Of a stretch of 34,929 bases of DNA, positions 17,893 through 26,298 are shown piece by piece. Origin of the DNA: an uncultured Lachnospiraceae bacterium (lineage in GTDB: Bacteria; Bacillota; Clostridia; Lachnospirales; Lachnospiraceae); NCBI GenBank assembly GCA_910586095.1, contig CAJUHQ010000021.1, positions 1 to 34,929 of the forward strand, in the 5' to 3' direction. The notes under the pieces were generated by a model that was given only the letters and a program-made list of their open reading frames with translations, was not told the origin of the DNA and searched no databases. Position 1 is the first letter of the stretch. Each line of letters starts with the position of its first letter. A program made the translations under genes and the position numbers.

Positions 17893-18061
17893 CCCCTGTT
17901 TCTATATGAATGTTATCATGTAACATGGTACCCAACATTCTGCAAAGTCTATCGTTAGCCAGCCACATAATGATGCATATTATCTAACACAGTCAATACC
18001 ACCATCCAAACTAGTACTCACTACTGCAAATTATGTCAAAAAGACTAGGCTGTTATACATA

Positions 18062-18090
18062 ACGGTTCAGCCGTAAAACGACTGAACCGT
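18062..18090 (-). terminator. Hairpin after the large GH25 gene
   Basis: ACGGTTCAG (18062-18070) pairs perfectly with CTGAACCGT (18082-18090) around an 11-nt loop, starting 6 nt past the GH25 stop. The downstream T content is poor (TTATGTATAAC), so it may be weak or factor-assisted. The remaining 170 nt up to the rfbB promoter hold no gene that I can support. Confidence 0.6.
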
Positions 18091-18096
18091 ACGTTC

Positions 18097-21000
18097 CTAA
18101 TATCCTAAATAACTGTAATTGAGATCTACATCTCCCTTGATTCCATTGATCTTTCCTTTACTTGAATACTGCCACATATCGTATTTTCCACTATATGTGG
18201 GTGCAGCAGTGTACTGCGCAAGCCATATTTTATAATTCCCTATAGCTCCCATATTCAGTTTGTCCTCATACCACGATTTTGATGCATAGATTCCTGCCTT
18301 ATACCCTGCACTTGCCACAGTTTGACAAAATGCATTGACAACCGCAGTACGAGTTGCCTTGTCAATCTTGTCTCCTCTTCCGCCACTCGACTCTGTATCG
18401 ATAAAAATTGGATAGGTAAGATTGTATCCTTTTACTAGACTAACAGCAAGAGAGGCTTCCTTTACAGCTTCCACTTCGTTTACTGCCTGAGAGAACACAT
18501 ATACACCAACCTTTAGACCTGCTGCTGTGGCTCCTTTAATGTTTGTCCTAAAATTCTGATCCTCAATCAAAACTCCCGTAGAAGAACCTCTGTAACCACA
18601 TCGGATAATGACATAATCCACACCAGATGCTTTCACTGCATTCCAGTCAATTGTTCCATTGTGTCTTGACACATCAATTCCAAATGTTGTGCCATTTACC
18701 GCTGTCGCAATTGCTCCGTCAGAACCAAAATTATACGTAACTCCCTGAATAATCTGAGTTCCTGTCACAGGTTTTCCACTCTTGTCATAGTAATAGGTCT
18801 TTCCATCTATGGTTTGCCATCCTGTATATGTATACTGTGCATCTGTTTTGATATAGAAATCTGAATTATTAAAATAATCTGCATATACCGCTTCTTTGTA
18901 GCTTCCGTCAGATGCCTTAATATAAATCTGATTTCCGTTCTTGTCTTTGAGTTTTGTCGTTGTGTCAGACACCGCACTGGCATTGACAGTCACTACACAA
19001 GTTGCCTTAAGCTGATTTCCCGCATTATTCTTCTCTTTGGTCGTCGCAGTGATTGTGACGCTTCCTGGAGCAACACCTGTGACAACACCTTTCTCATCCA
19101 CTGTTGCCACTTTCTGATCAGAAGATTCCCATGTAACTCCCGAATCAGACTTATAGTTAGAAACTGTTGCCACAAGTGGAGTGGTTGCACCCACACTGAC
19201 TGTTACATCCTTTGTCTTATCAAGAGTAATTGTAAGCTCTGCTGCCTCTGTGATTGTAATTTCGACACTGCTGCTAATCGCAAGCTCTTTGTCGTCTGCG
19301 CCTTTTACTCCCGTCACCTTTCCTGTAATGGTGGCTTTTCCTGCCTTCACCCCTGTTACTTTTCCATTTGTATCCACAGTAGCAATTGATTGGTCAGAAC
19401 TTTCCCATGTGATACTTGGGAAACTTTCTGTAATTGTCTGTGTACTTCCATCCTGTTTAGTATACACTAGCTTTGACGGACTTATTGTAAGAGATCCACC
19501 AACCGCACAACTATCTGCTGATTTAGATAGTTCTAAACTTCCACTTGTAATCTTTGCAGCCTCTACCTTGACCTCACACTCTGCGCTTGCAGTTTCTATT
19601 GTCTCAGTAGTCTTTTTTTCTTTTTCAGCCTCCTTAATCTGTGTATATTTATAACCTGTTATTTGATCGTTTTCATCTTTTATAGGCTCACACTTTTTCT
19701 TCTCCTCTTCTGAAAGCTTATCGTATTCCTCTATTGTAATCGTACTTGCTTCAAGTGTTTCTTCCCCCACAGACTCCTCAGTTGTTGTGATAGTTTTCTT
19801 GGTTACAGTATATGTGATGATCGCCGTTCCCTCTGCTTTTGCTGTCACAGTTCCATCACTCACTGATGCCACTCCTTCGTTGGAAGATTTCCATTGTGTT
19901 GTGTACTGATACTCAATATTACCTTCTGTAGAATTCTCAAAAGATGTACCTTTTAGTGCTGTGCTCGCTCCCACATTCAATGTGACGCTAGATGGCTCAA
20001 GCGATACATTTAGTGTGTCAAACAGTATCCTAGCTGCTGCCTTAGATGTCTTTGACGGATCTTCAATTGTTGTCTTATCCACGAGCAGATAACTTTCTGA
20101 ACCACCTACAGGCGTCTTGGTGGATTCTACCCACTCCACTGTGTCTGTAAGTTTTACTTCCTCTTTTGCGGCATCATTTTTGCCAGTATCCTCTACTGCG
20201 ACGTCGATTTGCTTCTCTGTCTTTACCTCATCTTGTACATTGATAACAACATACTCTACCTTGTCCTTTACAGTCACTTGCTGTGATACAGTAGGGAACT
20301 TATATTTGTCGGTAGACGTCACTATCGCATCAAATACGCCTGCATTGACATTTTGTGCATAGATAACTCCGTCCATGTCCTCGTCAATAAGCACTAGATT
20401 TTTTCCCTTTGCATTTGTCAGTGTCACCTCAAAGGCTGTTCCTGTGATGAGCTCTCCTGTATTGGCATCCGTGAATCGTATCTTTAGATCTTTCTCTACA
20501 GAGACAAAGCTGACATTGACTTTGCTCGATGTTGGTTCCTCTTCTATCACCTCTATCGACGAAATCTCTTGTGTGCTCTCTTCCTCCACAAAATTTCCCA
20601 AAAGTGCTGCATCGGCCATAGCAAGAAGTCCCTCTTTGCCTACAATGCCTATATTAGAAAGCTCACTTCCTAAAGGGGCTATTGCCGCAATCTGATCATT
20701 GACATGATTATTTTGAATAAACATACTTAAAATCACTGTCACTGCTGCCACTAACACTACCCCTGTTGACACCAAGATCGCATCTAGGGCAGTTAGATTA
20801 GAAAACCAATCCCGAATCCTCCATAACAAGACTTGCACTGGCTTTTGGGGTTCTTCGTCATCAAAGTCCTCCCAATCCTCCTCATCATATTCTTCCATTT
20901 CATCATAGGAAGCCTCAAAATTTTGTGCATCGTCATACTCATCTACATACTCTTGTGTCTCATAATACTCCTCTTCCTCGTAGGAATCCTCAAACTTCTC

Positions 21001-22038
21001 ATCATATTCCTGTACTGTTTCAACATCACTTTCCATTTCTTGAAGCTCTTGTGTATACTCACTGCTGGTTTCTAGCATTTCTTCAGAATCATAAAATTCT
21101 TCTTCAAAATTGTCCTGTGATTCGTAATACTCTTCTTCATATTCGTCTATTTCACATGCTTGTTCCTCATCATGTTCCTGCTCATACTCTTGTGTTTTGT
21201 ATGTTCTGGTTTCATATTCTGAATCTTCATATTCTAAATTTTTGTCTTGTGATTCTTTTGTGTCTGCTCTCTGATTCAGAGTCATTTCATCCGACAACTC
21301 ATAGCTCTCTTCATCATTTTCTATTTCATATACCTCGGGGCCATATGTTTGCGTCTCATAATCCTCTTCGTATTCTTCTGACTCACAATCCTCTTCGTCG
21401 CTTTCTATTTCATATGTCTCTAGGTCGTAATTTTCTTCCTCATATACCAACGCATCCTCTTCGTCTACTTTTGCGTCGTATTCATCTACCTCATATTCCC
21501 CTTCTTCATACAACTCTGTTGTGTATTCTTCTGTCTCATACTCCCCTTGTTCATACTCTTGTGTCTCACACTCTTCTATAATATCGTCTTCCTCATATTC
21601 CTCTGATTCTTCTATAATATCATCTTCCTCATATTCCTCTGACTCTTCTATAATATCATCTTCCTCATATTCCTCTGACTCTTCTATAATATCGTCTTCC
21701 TCATATTCCTCTGATTCTTCTATATTATACTCTTGTATCTCATAATCTTCTTCGTATGATTCCGTTTCGTACTCCTGTTCTTCATATTCCTCGTCCTCAT
21801 ACGCCTCTTCGTACTCCTGTTCTTCATATTCCTCGTCTACATACTCTTCTTGATTGTATTCCTCTGTTTTATGACTGTCTCTATATTCGACTATGTATTC
21901 TTCATCCTCCTTTGCAGCATCTGCATCTATTGTAGACGCTTCGTATTCCGCAAGGAGCTCTTTTGTATCATTACCAGCCCTTTTATCTCTTTTTCTTTTG
22001 TCTTTACCATACCATCCTACTGCCTTCTTTTTTTTCAT
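18097..22038 (-). CDS. Giant membrane-anchored GH25 muramidase with acidic Glu/Tyr-rich N-terminal domain
   Basis: 1313 aa. A short basic N-terminus (MKKKKAVGWYGKDKRKRDKR) is followed by about 370 residues made almost wholly of Glu, Tyr and Asp with some Gln, Thr and Ser (units such as EYEEQEYE). These include four exact-length 12-residue repeats near residues 107-155. A single membrane segment follows at about 415-440. With no signal peptide ahead of it, the acidic part should be cytoplasmic. Outside come a Cna-B-like beta domain (about 500-600), three Big2-type Ig domains (about 675-1030, e.g. WESSDQSIATVDTNGKVTGV), a choline-binding-like repeat (TGWQTIDGKTYYYDKSG), and a GH25 domain (about 1118-1313) with FIDTES as the catalytic D-x-E. 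The ATG at 22038 follows AGAGGAATT. The acidic domain's role is unknown. Confidence 0.88.
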   Translation of the reverse strand: MKKKKAVGWYGKDKRKRDKRAGNDTKELLAEYEASTIDADAAKEDEEYIVEYRDSHKTEEYNQEEYVDEEYEEQEYEEAYEDEEYEEQEYETESYEEDYEIQEYNIEESEEYEEDDIIEESEEYEEDDIIEESEEYEEDDIIEESEEYEEDDIIEECETQEYEQGEYETEEYTTELYEEGEYEVDEYDAKVDEEDALVYEEENYDLETYEIESDEEDCESEEYEEDYETQTYGPEVYEIENDEESYELSDEMTLNQRADTKESQDKNLEYEDSEYETRTYKTQEYEQEHDEEQACEIDEYEEEYYESQDNFEEEFYDSEEMLETSSEYTQELQEMESDVETVQEYDEKFEDSYEEEEYYETQEYVDEYDDAQNFEASYDEMEEYDEEDWEDFDDEEPQKPVQVLLWRIRDWFSNLTALDAILVSTGVVLVAAVTVILSMFIQNNHVNDQIAAIAPLGSELSNIGIVGKEGLLAMADAALLGNFVEEESTQEISSIEVIEEEPTSSKVNVSFVSVEKDLKIRFTDANTGELITGTAFEVTLTNAKGKNLVLIDEDMDGVIYAQNVNAGVFDAIVTSTDKYKFPTVSQQVTVKDKVEYVVINVQDEVKTEKQIDVAVEDTGKNDAAKEEVKLTDTVEWVESTKTPVGGSESYLLVDKTTIEDPSKTSKAAARILFDTLNVSLEPSSVTLNVGASTALKGTSFENSTEGNIEYQYTTQWKSSNEGVASVSDGTVTAKAEGTAIITYTVTKKTITTTEESVGEETLEASTITIEEYDKLSEEEKKKCEPIKDENDQITGYKYTQIKEAEKEKKTTETIETASAECEVKVEAAKITSGSLELSKSADSCAVGGSLTISPSKLVYTKQDGSTQTITESFPSITWESSDQSIATVDTNGKVTGVKAGKATITGKVTGVKGADDKELAISSSVEITITEAAELTITLDKTKDVTVSVGATTPLVATVSNYKSDSGVTWESSDQKVATVDEKGVVTGVAPGSVTITATTKEKNNAGNQLKATCVVTVNASAVSDTTTKLKDKNGNQIYIKASDGSYKEAVYADYFNNSDFYIKTDAQYTYTGWQTIDGKTYYYDKSGKPVTGTQIIQGVTYNFGSDGAIATAVNGTTFGIDVSRHNGTIDWNAVKASGVDYVIIRCGYRGSSTGVLIEDQNFRTNIKGATAAGLKVGVYVFSQAVNEVEAVKEASLAVSLVKGYNLTYPIFIDTESSGGRGDKIDKATRTAVVNAFCQTVASAGYKAGIYASKSWYEDKLNMGAIGNYKIWLAQYTAAPTYSGKYDMWQYSSKGKINGIKGDVDLNYSYLGY
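21574..21717. repeat. 36-bp tandem repeat encoding a 12-residue acidic unit
   Basis: Four contiguous 36-nt units begin at 21574, 21610, 21646 and 21682, with a degenerate fifth at 21718. They differ at only a few bases (GTC/ATC, GAT/GAC). On the coding strand each unit specifies a permutation of EESEEYEEDDII. The unit is a multiple of three, so copy number can change without a frameshift. Confidence 0.9.
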
Positions 22039-22166
22039 AATTCCTCTGCCTTCCGGCACTCCTCCTTTTCCCAAAAATCTCTGCTGCACAATCGTATTGT
22101 ACTTTCTATAATTTACTATATCGTATTTTTCCTTTTTATCTTTCTGACTGCATATCTATTCTTTAT

Positions 22167-22345
22167 TATGAAAGTAAAGAACAACTTTCTTAATAAGATG
22201 ACCATGCGGCCTGAAATGGTATATGTTATTTCAGAGTTTGCATGGTGTTTATTTATATGAAAGTAAAGAACAACTTTCTTAATAAGATGACCATGCGGTC
22301 TGAAATGGTATACGTTATTTCAAAGTTTGTATGATGCTCATTTAT
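22167..22345. repeat. Two tandem ~90-bp direct repeats with internal palindromes
   Basis: Copy 1 spans 22167-22255 and copy 2 spans 22256-22345. They differ at only a handful of positions, and the first bases of a third copy continue at 22346. Each unit carries two short inverted repeats: GAAAGT/ACTTTC (22170-22189; 22259-22278) and TGAAAT/ATTTCA (arms 7 bp at 22211-22234, 6 bp at 22301-22322). Confidence 0.9.
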
Positions 22346-22373
22346 TATGAAAGTGTACTTTGTTGCTTTCATA
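22346..22373. promoter_or_regulatory. Operator-like inverted repeat at the transcription start
   Basis: TATGAAAG (22346-22353) and CTTTCATA (22366-22373) form a perfect 8-bp inverted repeat with a 12-nt centre. It abuts the -10 box and covers the predicted start site. Related sites with the same ATGAAAG...CTTTC arrangement recur 89-90 and about 179 nt downstream in the tandem repeats. A repressor or activator site is inferred. Confidence 0.5.
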
Positions 22374-22401
22374 GTATATCAAAGTATACATAACTACTCA
22401 A
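22373..22401 (-). promoter_or_regulatory. Predicted sigma-A promoter of the giant GH25 gene
   Basis: TTGAGT (22401-22396), a 17-nt spacer and TATACT (22378-22373) on the minus strand. This is a close match to the housekeeping consensus. It lies after the SMR-pair stop at 22483 and upstream of the tandem repeats. Confidence 0.65.
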
Positions 22402-22482
22402 CTATTTTTTACGTATTACATAATGTAAATCATGGAAGCCATACCAACTCCTATGCTACCAACAGCAATACACCTTTATTCC

Positions 22483-22821
22483 TTATATATAAAATATAGT
22501 AATCCCTGTCATAATACATGCCACTCCTACAAGTTTTTTTATGCTAATACGTTCTTTAAAAATAAAATAACTCATAATCAATACCATGACATTCCCTAAA
22601 GACTCAATCACCGGCCCATTTTTGTATTCCATACCACTATAAGCATAGATTGTAAGAAGCATAGATACAAACAACATACCATACCCAGTGATTACATAGC
22701 CATTGAGATACTCCTTAATCATTGTACCATAGTTTCTCATTGCACTTTTTTTCAAAAGTACCTGCGACACAGAAGCTACTGCCACAGATAAAAACATTGC
22801 AAACACATATTGGCTACTCAT
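22483..22821 (-). CDS. Small EamA/SMR-like membrane protein, subunit 2 (ArnF-like)
   Basis: 112 aa with four hydrophobic helices. The second half (NGPVIESLGNVMVLIMSYFIFKERISIKKLVGVACIMTGI) has the signature of EamA/SMR half-transporters: an aliphatic helix, FxFKERI, then a G-rich helix. It overlaps the preceding small gene by 8 nt, which points to a heterodimer. ArnE/ArnF pairs flip undecaprenyl-phosphate aminoarabinose. In this glycosyltransferase-rich operon a comparable role in moving a polyprenyl-phosphate sugar is plausible, but the substrate is not visible from sequence. Last gene of the upstream operon. Confidence 0.8.
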   Translation of the reverse strand: MSSQYVFAMFLSVAVASVSQVLLKKSAMRNYGTMIKEYLNGYVITGYGMLFVSMLLTIYAYSGMEYKNGPVIESLGNVMVLIMSYFIFKERISIKKLVGVACIMTGITIFYI

Positions 22822-23170
22822 CTGCCTGCTCCTTTGTATCTGTATTAATAATGGCCGTACCTATCACAATGAGCAAAACACCAACCACATTTTTAACTGT
22901 TATTGTATTGTGAAAGAACACCACTGCCCACACCATAGACCACACCACTGCCATCGAACGATTTGCATAGGCAACACTAAGTGAAAAGCGCTTAATCATC
23001 TGCTGCCAGAGAATAGCATAAACACCCAATATCAAAAACTCCATTCCAAAAAAGAACAAGAATTGGATGGGCTTTTCTTTATTTGCGGATGCTTCCTTAG
23101 ACATTACGCTGGATATAGTATAAATGACAATCACGCCTTGCAGCAATGCTATATTTTTGATTCGTTCCAT
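22814..23170 (-). CDS. Small EamA/SMR-like membrane protein, subunit 1 (ArnE-like)
   Basis: 118 aa with four predicted helices, including SLSVAYANRSMAVVWSMVWAVVFFHNTITVKNVVGVLLIVIGTAII. The AYAxxxxxxxxW pattern and the final Gly-rich helix are typical of the small multidrug/EamA fold. It is coupled to the 112-aa gene by an 8-nt overlap. AAGGATGG lies a few bases before the ATG. The two subunits are diverged, as in ArnE/ArnF and other two-gene SMR systems. It follows the DUF6077-like ORF by 40 nt. Confidence 0.8.
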   Translation of the reverse strand: MERIKNIALLQGVIVIYTISSVMSKEASANKEKPIQFLFFFGMEFLILGVYAILWQQMIKRFSLSVAYANRSMAVVWSMVWAVVFFHNTITVKNVVGVLLIVIGTAIINTDTKEQADE

Positions 23171-23210
23171 AAAATCCCATCCTTACTAAAGTCAACCTTT
23201 TGTGATTCTA

Positions 23211-24044
23211 TTACCCGCCTACCTCAATCACGTCATCATCTAAAAGTCCCTGCTCTTTATAGACCCAATAATAGTTGTAATCCATATAAATATAATACCC
23301 TTGCACAAAATCTAACAGAAAATAGCCTTGTTCCTCCATGCTACCTTCCATTCGCTTCTTACTTGAAAGCACCACAAAGGCACAATGCTCATTGCGCGCA
23401 CATCGTGCTACCTCTTCCACAGAATACTTGTACAAATCCCCTTCCATCGCATCATACAACTCATTGGAAAACGTCCACGCAGGCTCTAACATATTCCTTC
23501 CATACGGTGTAAATATATCTGCTGTATATTGCCTAAGGAATGGCAACAACTCCGCTGGAAGCACTGCAATCGGTTTATAGTTTTCAAGCCGTATGGCCTC
23601 GATCACCTCAATAACATGGGATGGAATGTGATATGCATTAGATGCCCTAAAATGTAATGTATTGGTGTATACTAGATCTCCATTGATAACAATCATAAGA
23701 ACCGCGAGTACAAACACCAAAATCTTTGATAGTACCCATTTAAAGCGAATCATCAACTTTACCACACTATAGCACACAAGCATCCCCATAGGCATGGTCC
23801 AGAAGACACGGTAATAAATATCCTCATCGATTCGCATCCCAATCCACGCATAAAGCGGACAGGCAAAAACCACTATTAGCGCTGCCACAAGATACACCAA
23901 TACCACACGAAGTTTTCTGTCCCGCTCTGTCATCCACAAAAATAGCAGTGCAATCAAAAAAATCGGAATCAAAAAACTTTTATTATTATATAAAAGAATA
24001 TCTTCTATGATAATTTCCATGACAGAACAAATATAATCCCACAT
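23211..24044 (-). CDS. C-terminal part of a DUF6077-like membrane protein (possibly split gene)
   Basis: 277 aa from the ATG at 24044, where GGGG lies 6 nt upstream; a longer reading to 24089 lacks a ribosome site. Three or four membrane helices are followed by a soluble tail of about 150 residues containing AVLPAELLPFLRQYTADIFTPYGRNML. That tail resembles the end of DUF6077 membrane proteins as I remember them. Such proteins are usually one polypeptide, and the ORF just upstream has the matching N-terminal half. The two are in different frames and about 130 nt apart. This may be a broken gene or two cooperating subunits. The function is unknown; the context suggests a GT-C-like role. Confidence 0.6.
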   Translation of the reverse strand: MWDYICSVMEIIIEDILLYNNKSFLIPIFLIALLFLWMTERDRKLRVVLVYLVAALIVVFACPLYAWIGMRIDEDIYYRVFWTMPMGMLVCYSVVKLMIRFKWVLSKILVFVLAVLMIVINGDLVYTNTLHFRASNAYHIPSHVIEVIEAIRLENYKPIAVLPAELLPFLRQYTADIFTPYGRNMLEPAWTFSNELYDAMEGDLYKYSVEEVARCARNEHCAFVVLSSKKRMEGSMEEQGYFLLDFVQGYYIYMDYNYYWVYKEQGLLDDDVIEVGG

Positions 24045-24178
24045 ACCAATCCCCAAATTATCATGCAACCTTGTGTTACACCGCTTCATGCAACATACTT
24101 TTCTATATACACAAAACTTATTATTGTACTATTCAAAGAGATCGTACAATCAAATATGCCTATTCATTATCAAGTTTT

Positions 24179-25222
24179 TTACTTAACTAAAAGATAGCAA
24201 ATTGCCAGTAAAAAACAAGGACTACAACAAGCAATCATTTTCACAACAAAATCGACACTTCTCTTTTTCAAGCCAATCAAAAGAGCAGCTATCCCAACAA
24301 TAGTAGGTACTAGCATAAACGAGACACTGGTGGCGAACACTGCCGACAGACAAACACAACCAAACAACATCCACATTCCTTTGCTTACGCGCTCTTGTGC
24401 CAAGTAGACTAAACACATAAACATTGCTGGAAGTACCATCCCTGCCATCATTCCCTTTCCCTGCCAAGTTCTTGTCATCGCAAATGTCTCGGCTGTATAC
24501 AATGATATATTTCCATATGCATACCACAAAATAATCAGCAACATAAAAATCGGCCGATATGTTTTTTTATTCCACAATAGACGATTTCCTACTTGTCCAT
24601 AAATGCAATACATAAACAATAGCCATATTGGCGCAAGAACAGTATGTGCCACCACTGCTGGCGCAATCCCGCTGATCCGCGACAACCACGCCTGATAGAT
24701 TGGAGTCGGCGAAAAGGCATGTCGTATATCAAGTGGATAAATATATCCTGTATAGGCATCTCGCACATACATTGAATCAAAACGATCTGTCAGCACTGCC
24801 GTGGCAATATAATAAGCGTCATCGCCATCCCAGTACTCAAAAAAGACTGCGTAGGCCATCTGTAGTGCAATCAGCACAAAGACAAAAAACCATCCTATTT
24901 TAGTATATATTGGTAACTTTTTGATCCCTCTAATATTGTTTGCATAATCTTGCCATACTACTCTTCCGTGCCATAACGAAACCAGCAAAAGCACTATAAT
25001 AATCGTTGTATAAAGTAGTACAAGCAACATAAATCGAGCCTCCAGCAAAATAAGTGGAATCGCCACTAGCTCAAACACAAAAAAGCTCACAAACCACCCG
25101 CAGACATATGTCATCGCGGGTGTTCTCTGTAAGCTTCCCATATATCGCACAGGTATTAATCCTAAAAAAAATGGTACTGGGAGCACGAAGATCAACAACA
25201 GCGCCCACTTTATGATTTCCAC
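24179..25222 (-). CDS. N-terminal part of a DUF6077-like membrane protein (possibly split gene)
   Basis: 347 aa, about nine hydrophobic segments. An extracytoplasmic loop carries EYWDGDDAYYIATAVLTDRF, an acidic loop after an early helix as in GT-C glycosyltransferases, then a motif AETFAMTRTWQGKGMMAG. The protein stops abruptly at LLAICYLLVK inside a helix. The GTG start at 25222 is chosen because AGGGGAAGG lies 6 nt upstream and leaves a normal 40-nt gap after the epimerase gene; a TTG at 25300 would overlap that gene and has no ribosome site. The missing C-terminal part resembles the next ORF downstream. Confidence 0.62.
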   Translation of the reverse strand: MEIIKWALLLIFVLPVPFFLGLIPVRYMGSLQRTPAMTYVCGWFVSFFVFELVAIPLILLEARFMLLVLLYTTIIIVLLLVSLWHGRVVWQDYANNIRGIKKLPIYTKIGWFFVFVLIALQMAYAVFFEYWDGDDAYYIATAVLTDRFDSMYVRDAYTGYIYPLDIRHAFSPTPIYQAWLSRISGIAPAVVAHTVLAPIWLLFMYCIYGQVGNRLLWNKKTYRPIFMLLIILWYAYGNISLYTAETFAMTRTWQGKGMMAGMVLPAMFMCLVYLAQERVSKGMWMLFGCVCLSAVFATSVSFMLVPTIVGIAALLIGLKKRSVDFVVKMIACCSPCFLLAICYLLVK

Positions 25223-25262
25223 CTGATTCCTTCCCCTGCCTTTCTGTTCTTTTGCTGCAAAT

Positions 25263-26240
25263 CTATTCCGCCAAAAATTGTGAACTGTGATTTTCCACAA
25301 AAAGTTTTATATCCGCTAAAATTTCTTCCTTGCTGGATATGTAGCCAGCCTTTCCGCCAAACTTTTCTGCATGGACTGTCTTAAAGTCATACTTTTGCGG
25401 TTTTCCAGCCAATTCATTTGTAAAAGTTCCGCCTGTAAGCTCCTTATACAATTCTCCTGCCAAAATGGGCTCTGTCGCTAGATTTAACAGTGTGATCCCA
25501 TGATCGAGTGCGGTCTGCAAATCCTCCCACAGACGAGTCAACGGATAAAATTGAAAACTACTTCTACTGTCTGTAAAATTTAAGGCTGTAAATCCAAACT
25601 TTCTAAACTTTTCCTTTAACAACATCTTTTGATCGCTCAAAAGTCGCATGCACCGATAAAACCCATTATCTAGTCTCTCATAGCAATCGCGCAGCAGTAT
25701 AGCATCTTCTGGTTTCTCAAGAGCCTCAAGCTCCTTATATTTTTCTTCTTTTAGCATTGATGGTATCACATGAAGGTAATCATAGATAAAATTCTTTTTT
25801 ATGTTTAGTCCGTAGATTCCTGGAAGTCGGATAATCAATGCATCTGGATAATTTTTTCTCACCCACTCCTCTAGATAATAACGATTGAGGCCATAGGGAT
25901 GAAGCTCATTCCCCATACCTGTTACATCCGATAACGCAGAAACGTTCTCGTCCACATCTACAGGATTTCGATACACATCAATTGTAGAAATCAACACCAA
26001 CTTTTGTGGATTGATTTTTTTGATATTCCGCTGTGCCTGAAGAATTTGTTCCATGTCCCGATAAGGATCTGTGTTAGCCAGATATTTCTCTGCGCGCACC
26101 CCTGCATAAATCAGCACTTCTGGGTCCAATCCATGCGCTTTCTCAATATTTTTAGAATTAAATACTCCGTCCACGCGATTTCTTGCTCGCGCATAGATAT
26201 TACTTCCTACAAATCCAGTGTAACCAACTAATACTACCAT
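25263..26240 (-). CDS. NAD(P)-dependent epimerase/dehydratase-like SDR protein
   Basis: 325 aa. The Rossmann nucleotide-binding motif VGYTGFVGSN is at the very N-terminus. Later there are LVLISTIDVY (the usual S/T position of extended SDRs), then HPYGLNRYYLEEW, where the expected YxxxK reads YxxxR, and IIRLPGIYGL. It probably acts on a nucleotide sugar or lipid-linked sugar in the cytoplasm. It is not a recognisable RfbD. The ATG at 26240 is preferred: AGGAG lies 7 nt upstream, whereas the GTG at 26246 sits on top of that site. The Lys-to-Arg change may alter or abolish classical SDR chemistry. Confidence 0.72.
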   Translation of the reverse strand: MVVLVGYTGFVGSNIYARARNRVDGVFNSKNIEKAHGLDPEVLIYAGVRAEKYLANTDPYRDMEQILQAQRNIKKINPQKLVLISTIDVYRNPVDVDENVSALSDVTGMGNELHPYGLNRYYLEEWVRKNYPDALIIRLPGIYGLNIKKNFIYDYLHVIPSMLKEEKYKELEALEKPEDAILLRDCYERLDNGFYRCMRLLSDQKMLLKEKFRKFGFTALNFTDSRSSFQFYPLTRLWEDLQTALDHGITLLNLATEPILAGELYKELTGGTFTNELAGKPQKYDFKTVHAEKFGGKAGYISSKEEILADIKLFVENHSSQFLAE

Positions 26241-26298
26241 ATACACTCCTCTTTTCTTTGCTGTCGATATGAGATCAATGTACTTATAACGCTCCTAT

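Larger units (their letters stand above)
22039..22482 (-). promoter_or_regulatory. Non-coding leader region upstream of the giant GH25 gene
   Basis: 444 nt with no credible gene. It contains a strong promoter-like pair (22373-22401), an inverted repeat at the expected transcription start (22346-22373), and two tandem copies of a roughly 90-bp unit (22167-22345). A transcript from that promoter would carry an untranslated leader of about 330 nt. The 80 nt between the SMR stop and the promoter show nothing recognisable. Confidence 0.6.

Noticed and set aside
17901..18050. Alternative promoters (TTGACT, TTGACA) farther upstream of rfbB
   Set aside because: Neither has a reasonable -10 box at 16-18 nt; the TTGCAA/TAAAAT pair is better placed.
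19181..19654. 157-codon plus-strand ORF opposite the Big2 region
   Set aside because: Antisense to a well-supported domain region, Ser/Val/Thr-rich by complementarity, no start signal.
20925..21581. 218-codon plus-strand ORF opposite the acidic domain
   Set aside because: It is a shadow of the Glu/Tyr repeats on the other strand; its His/Leu-rich low-complexity content follows directly from the coding strand.
21574..21725. Regular 36-bp repeats as a possible CRISPR array
   Set aside because: The repeats are contiguous with no spacers and lie inside a coding frame; no cas genes are nearby.
22167..22345. Tandem ~90-bp repeats as an insertion sequence or MITE
   Set aside because: No terminal inverted repeats, target duplications or transposase; the copies are head-to-tail and located exactly in a promoter leader.
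25263..26240. SDR gene as the missing rfbD
   Set aside because: It lacks the RfbD N-terminal and YxxTK-type motifs and sits in a different operon from rfbABC.
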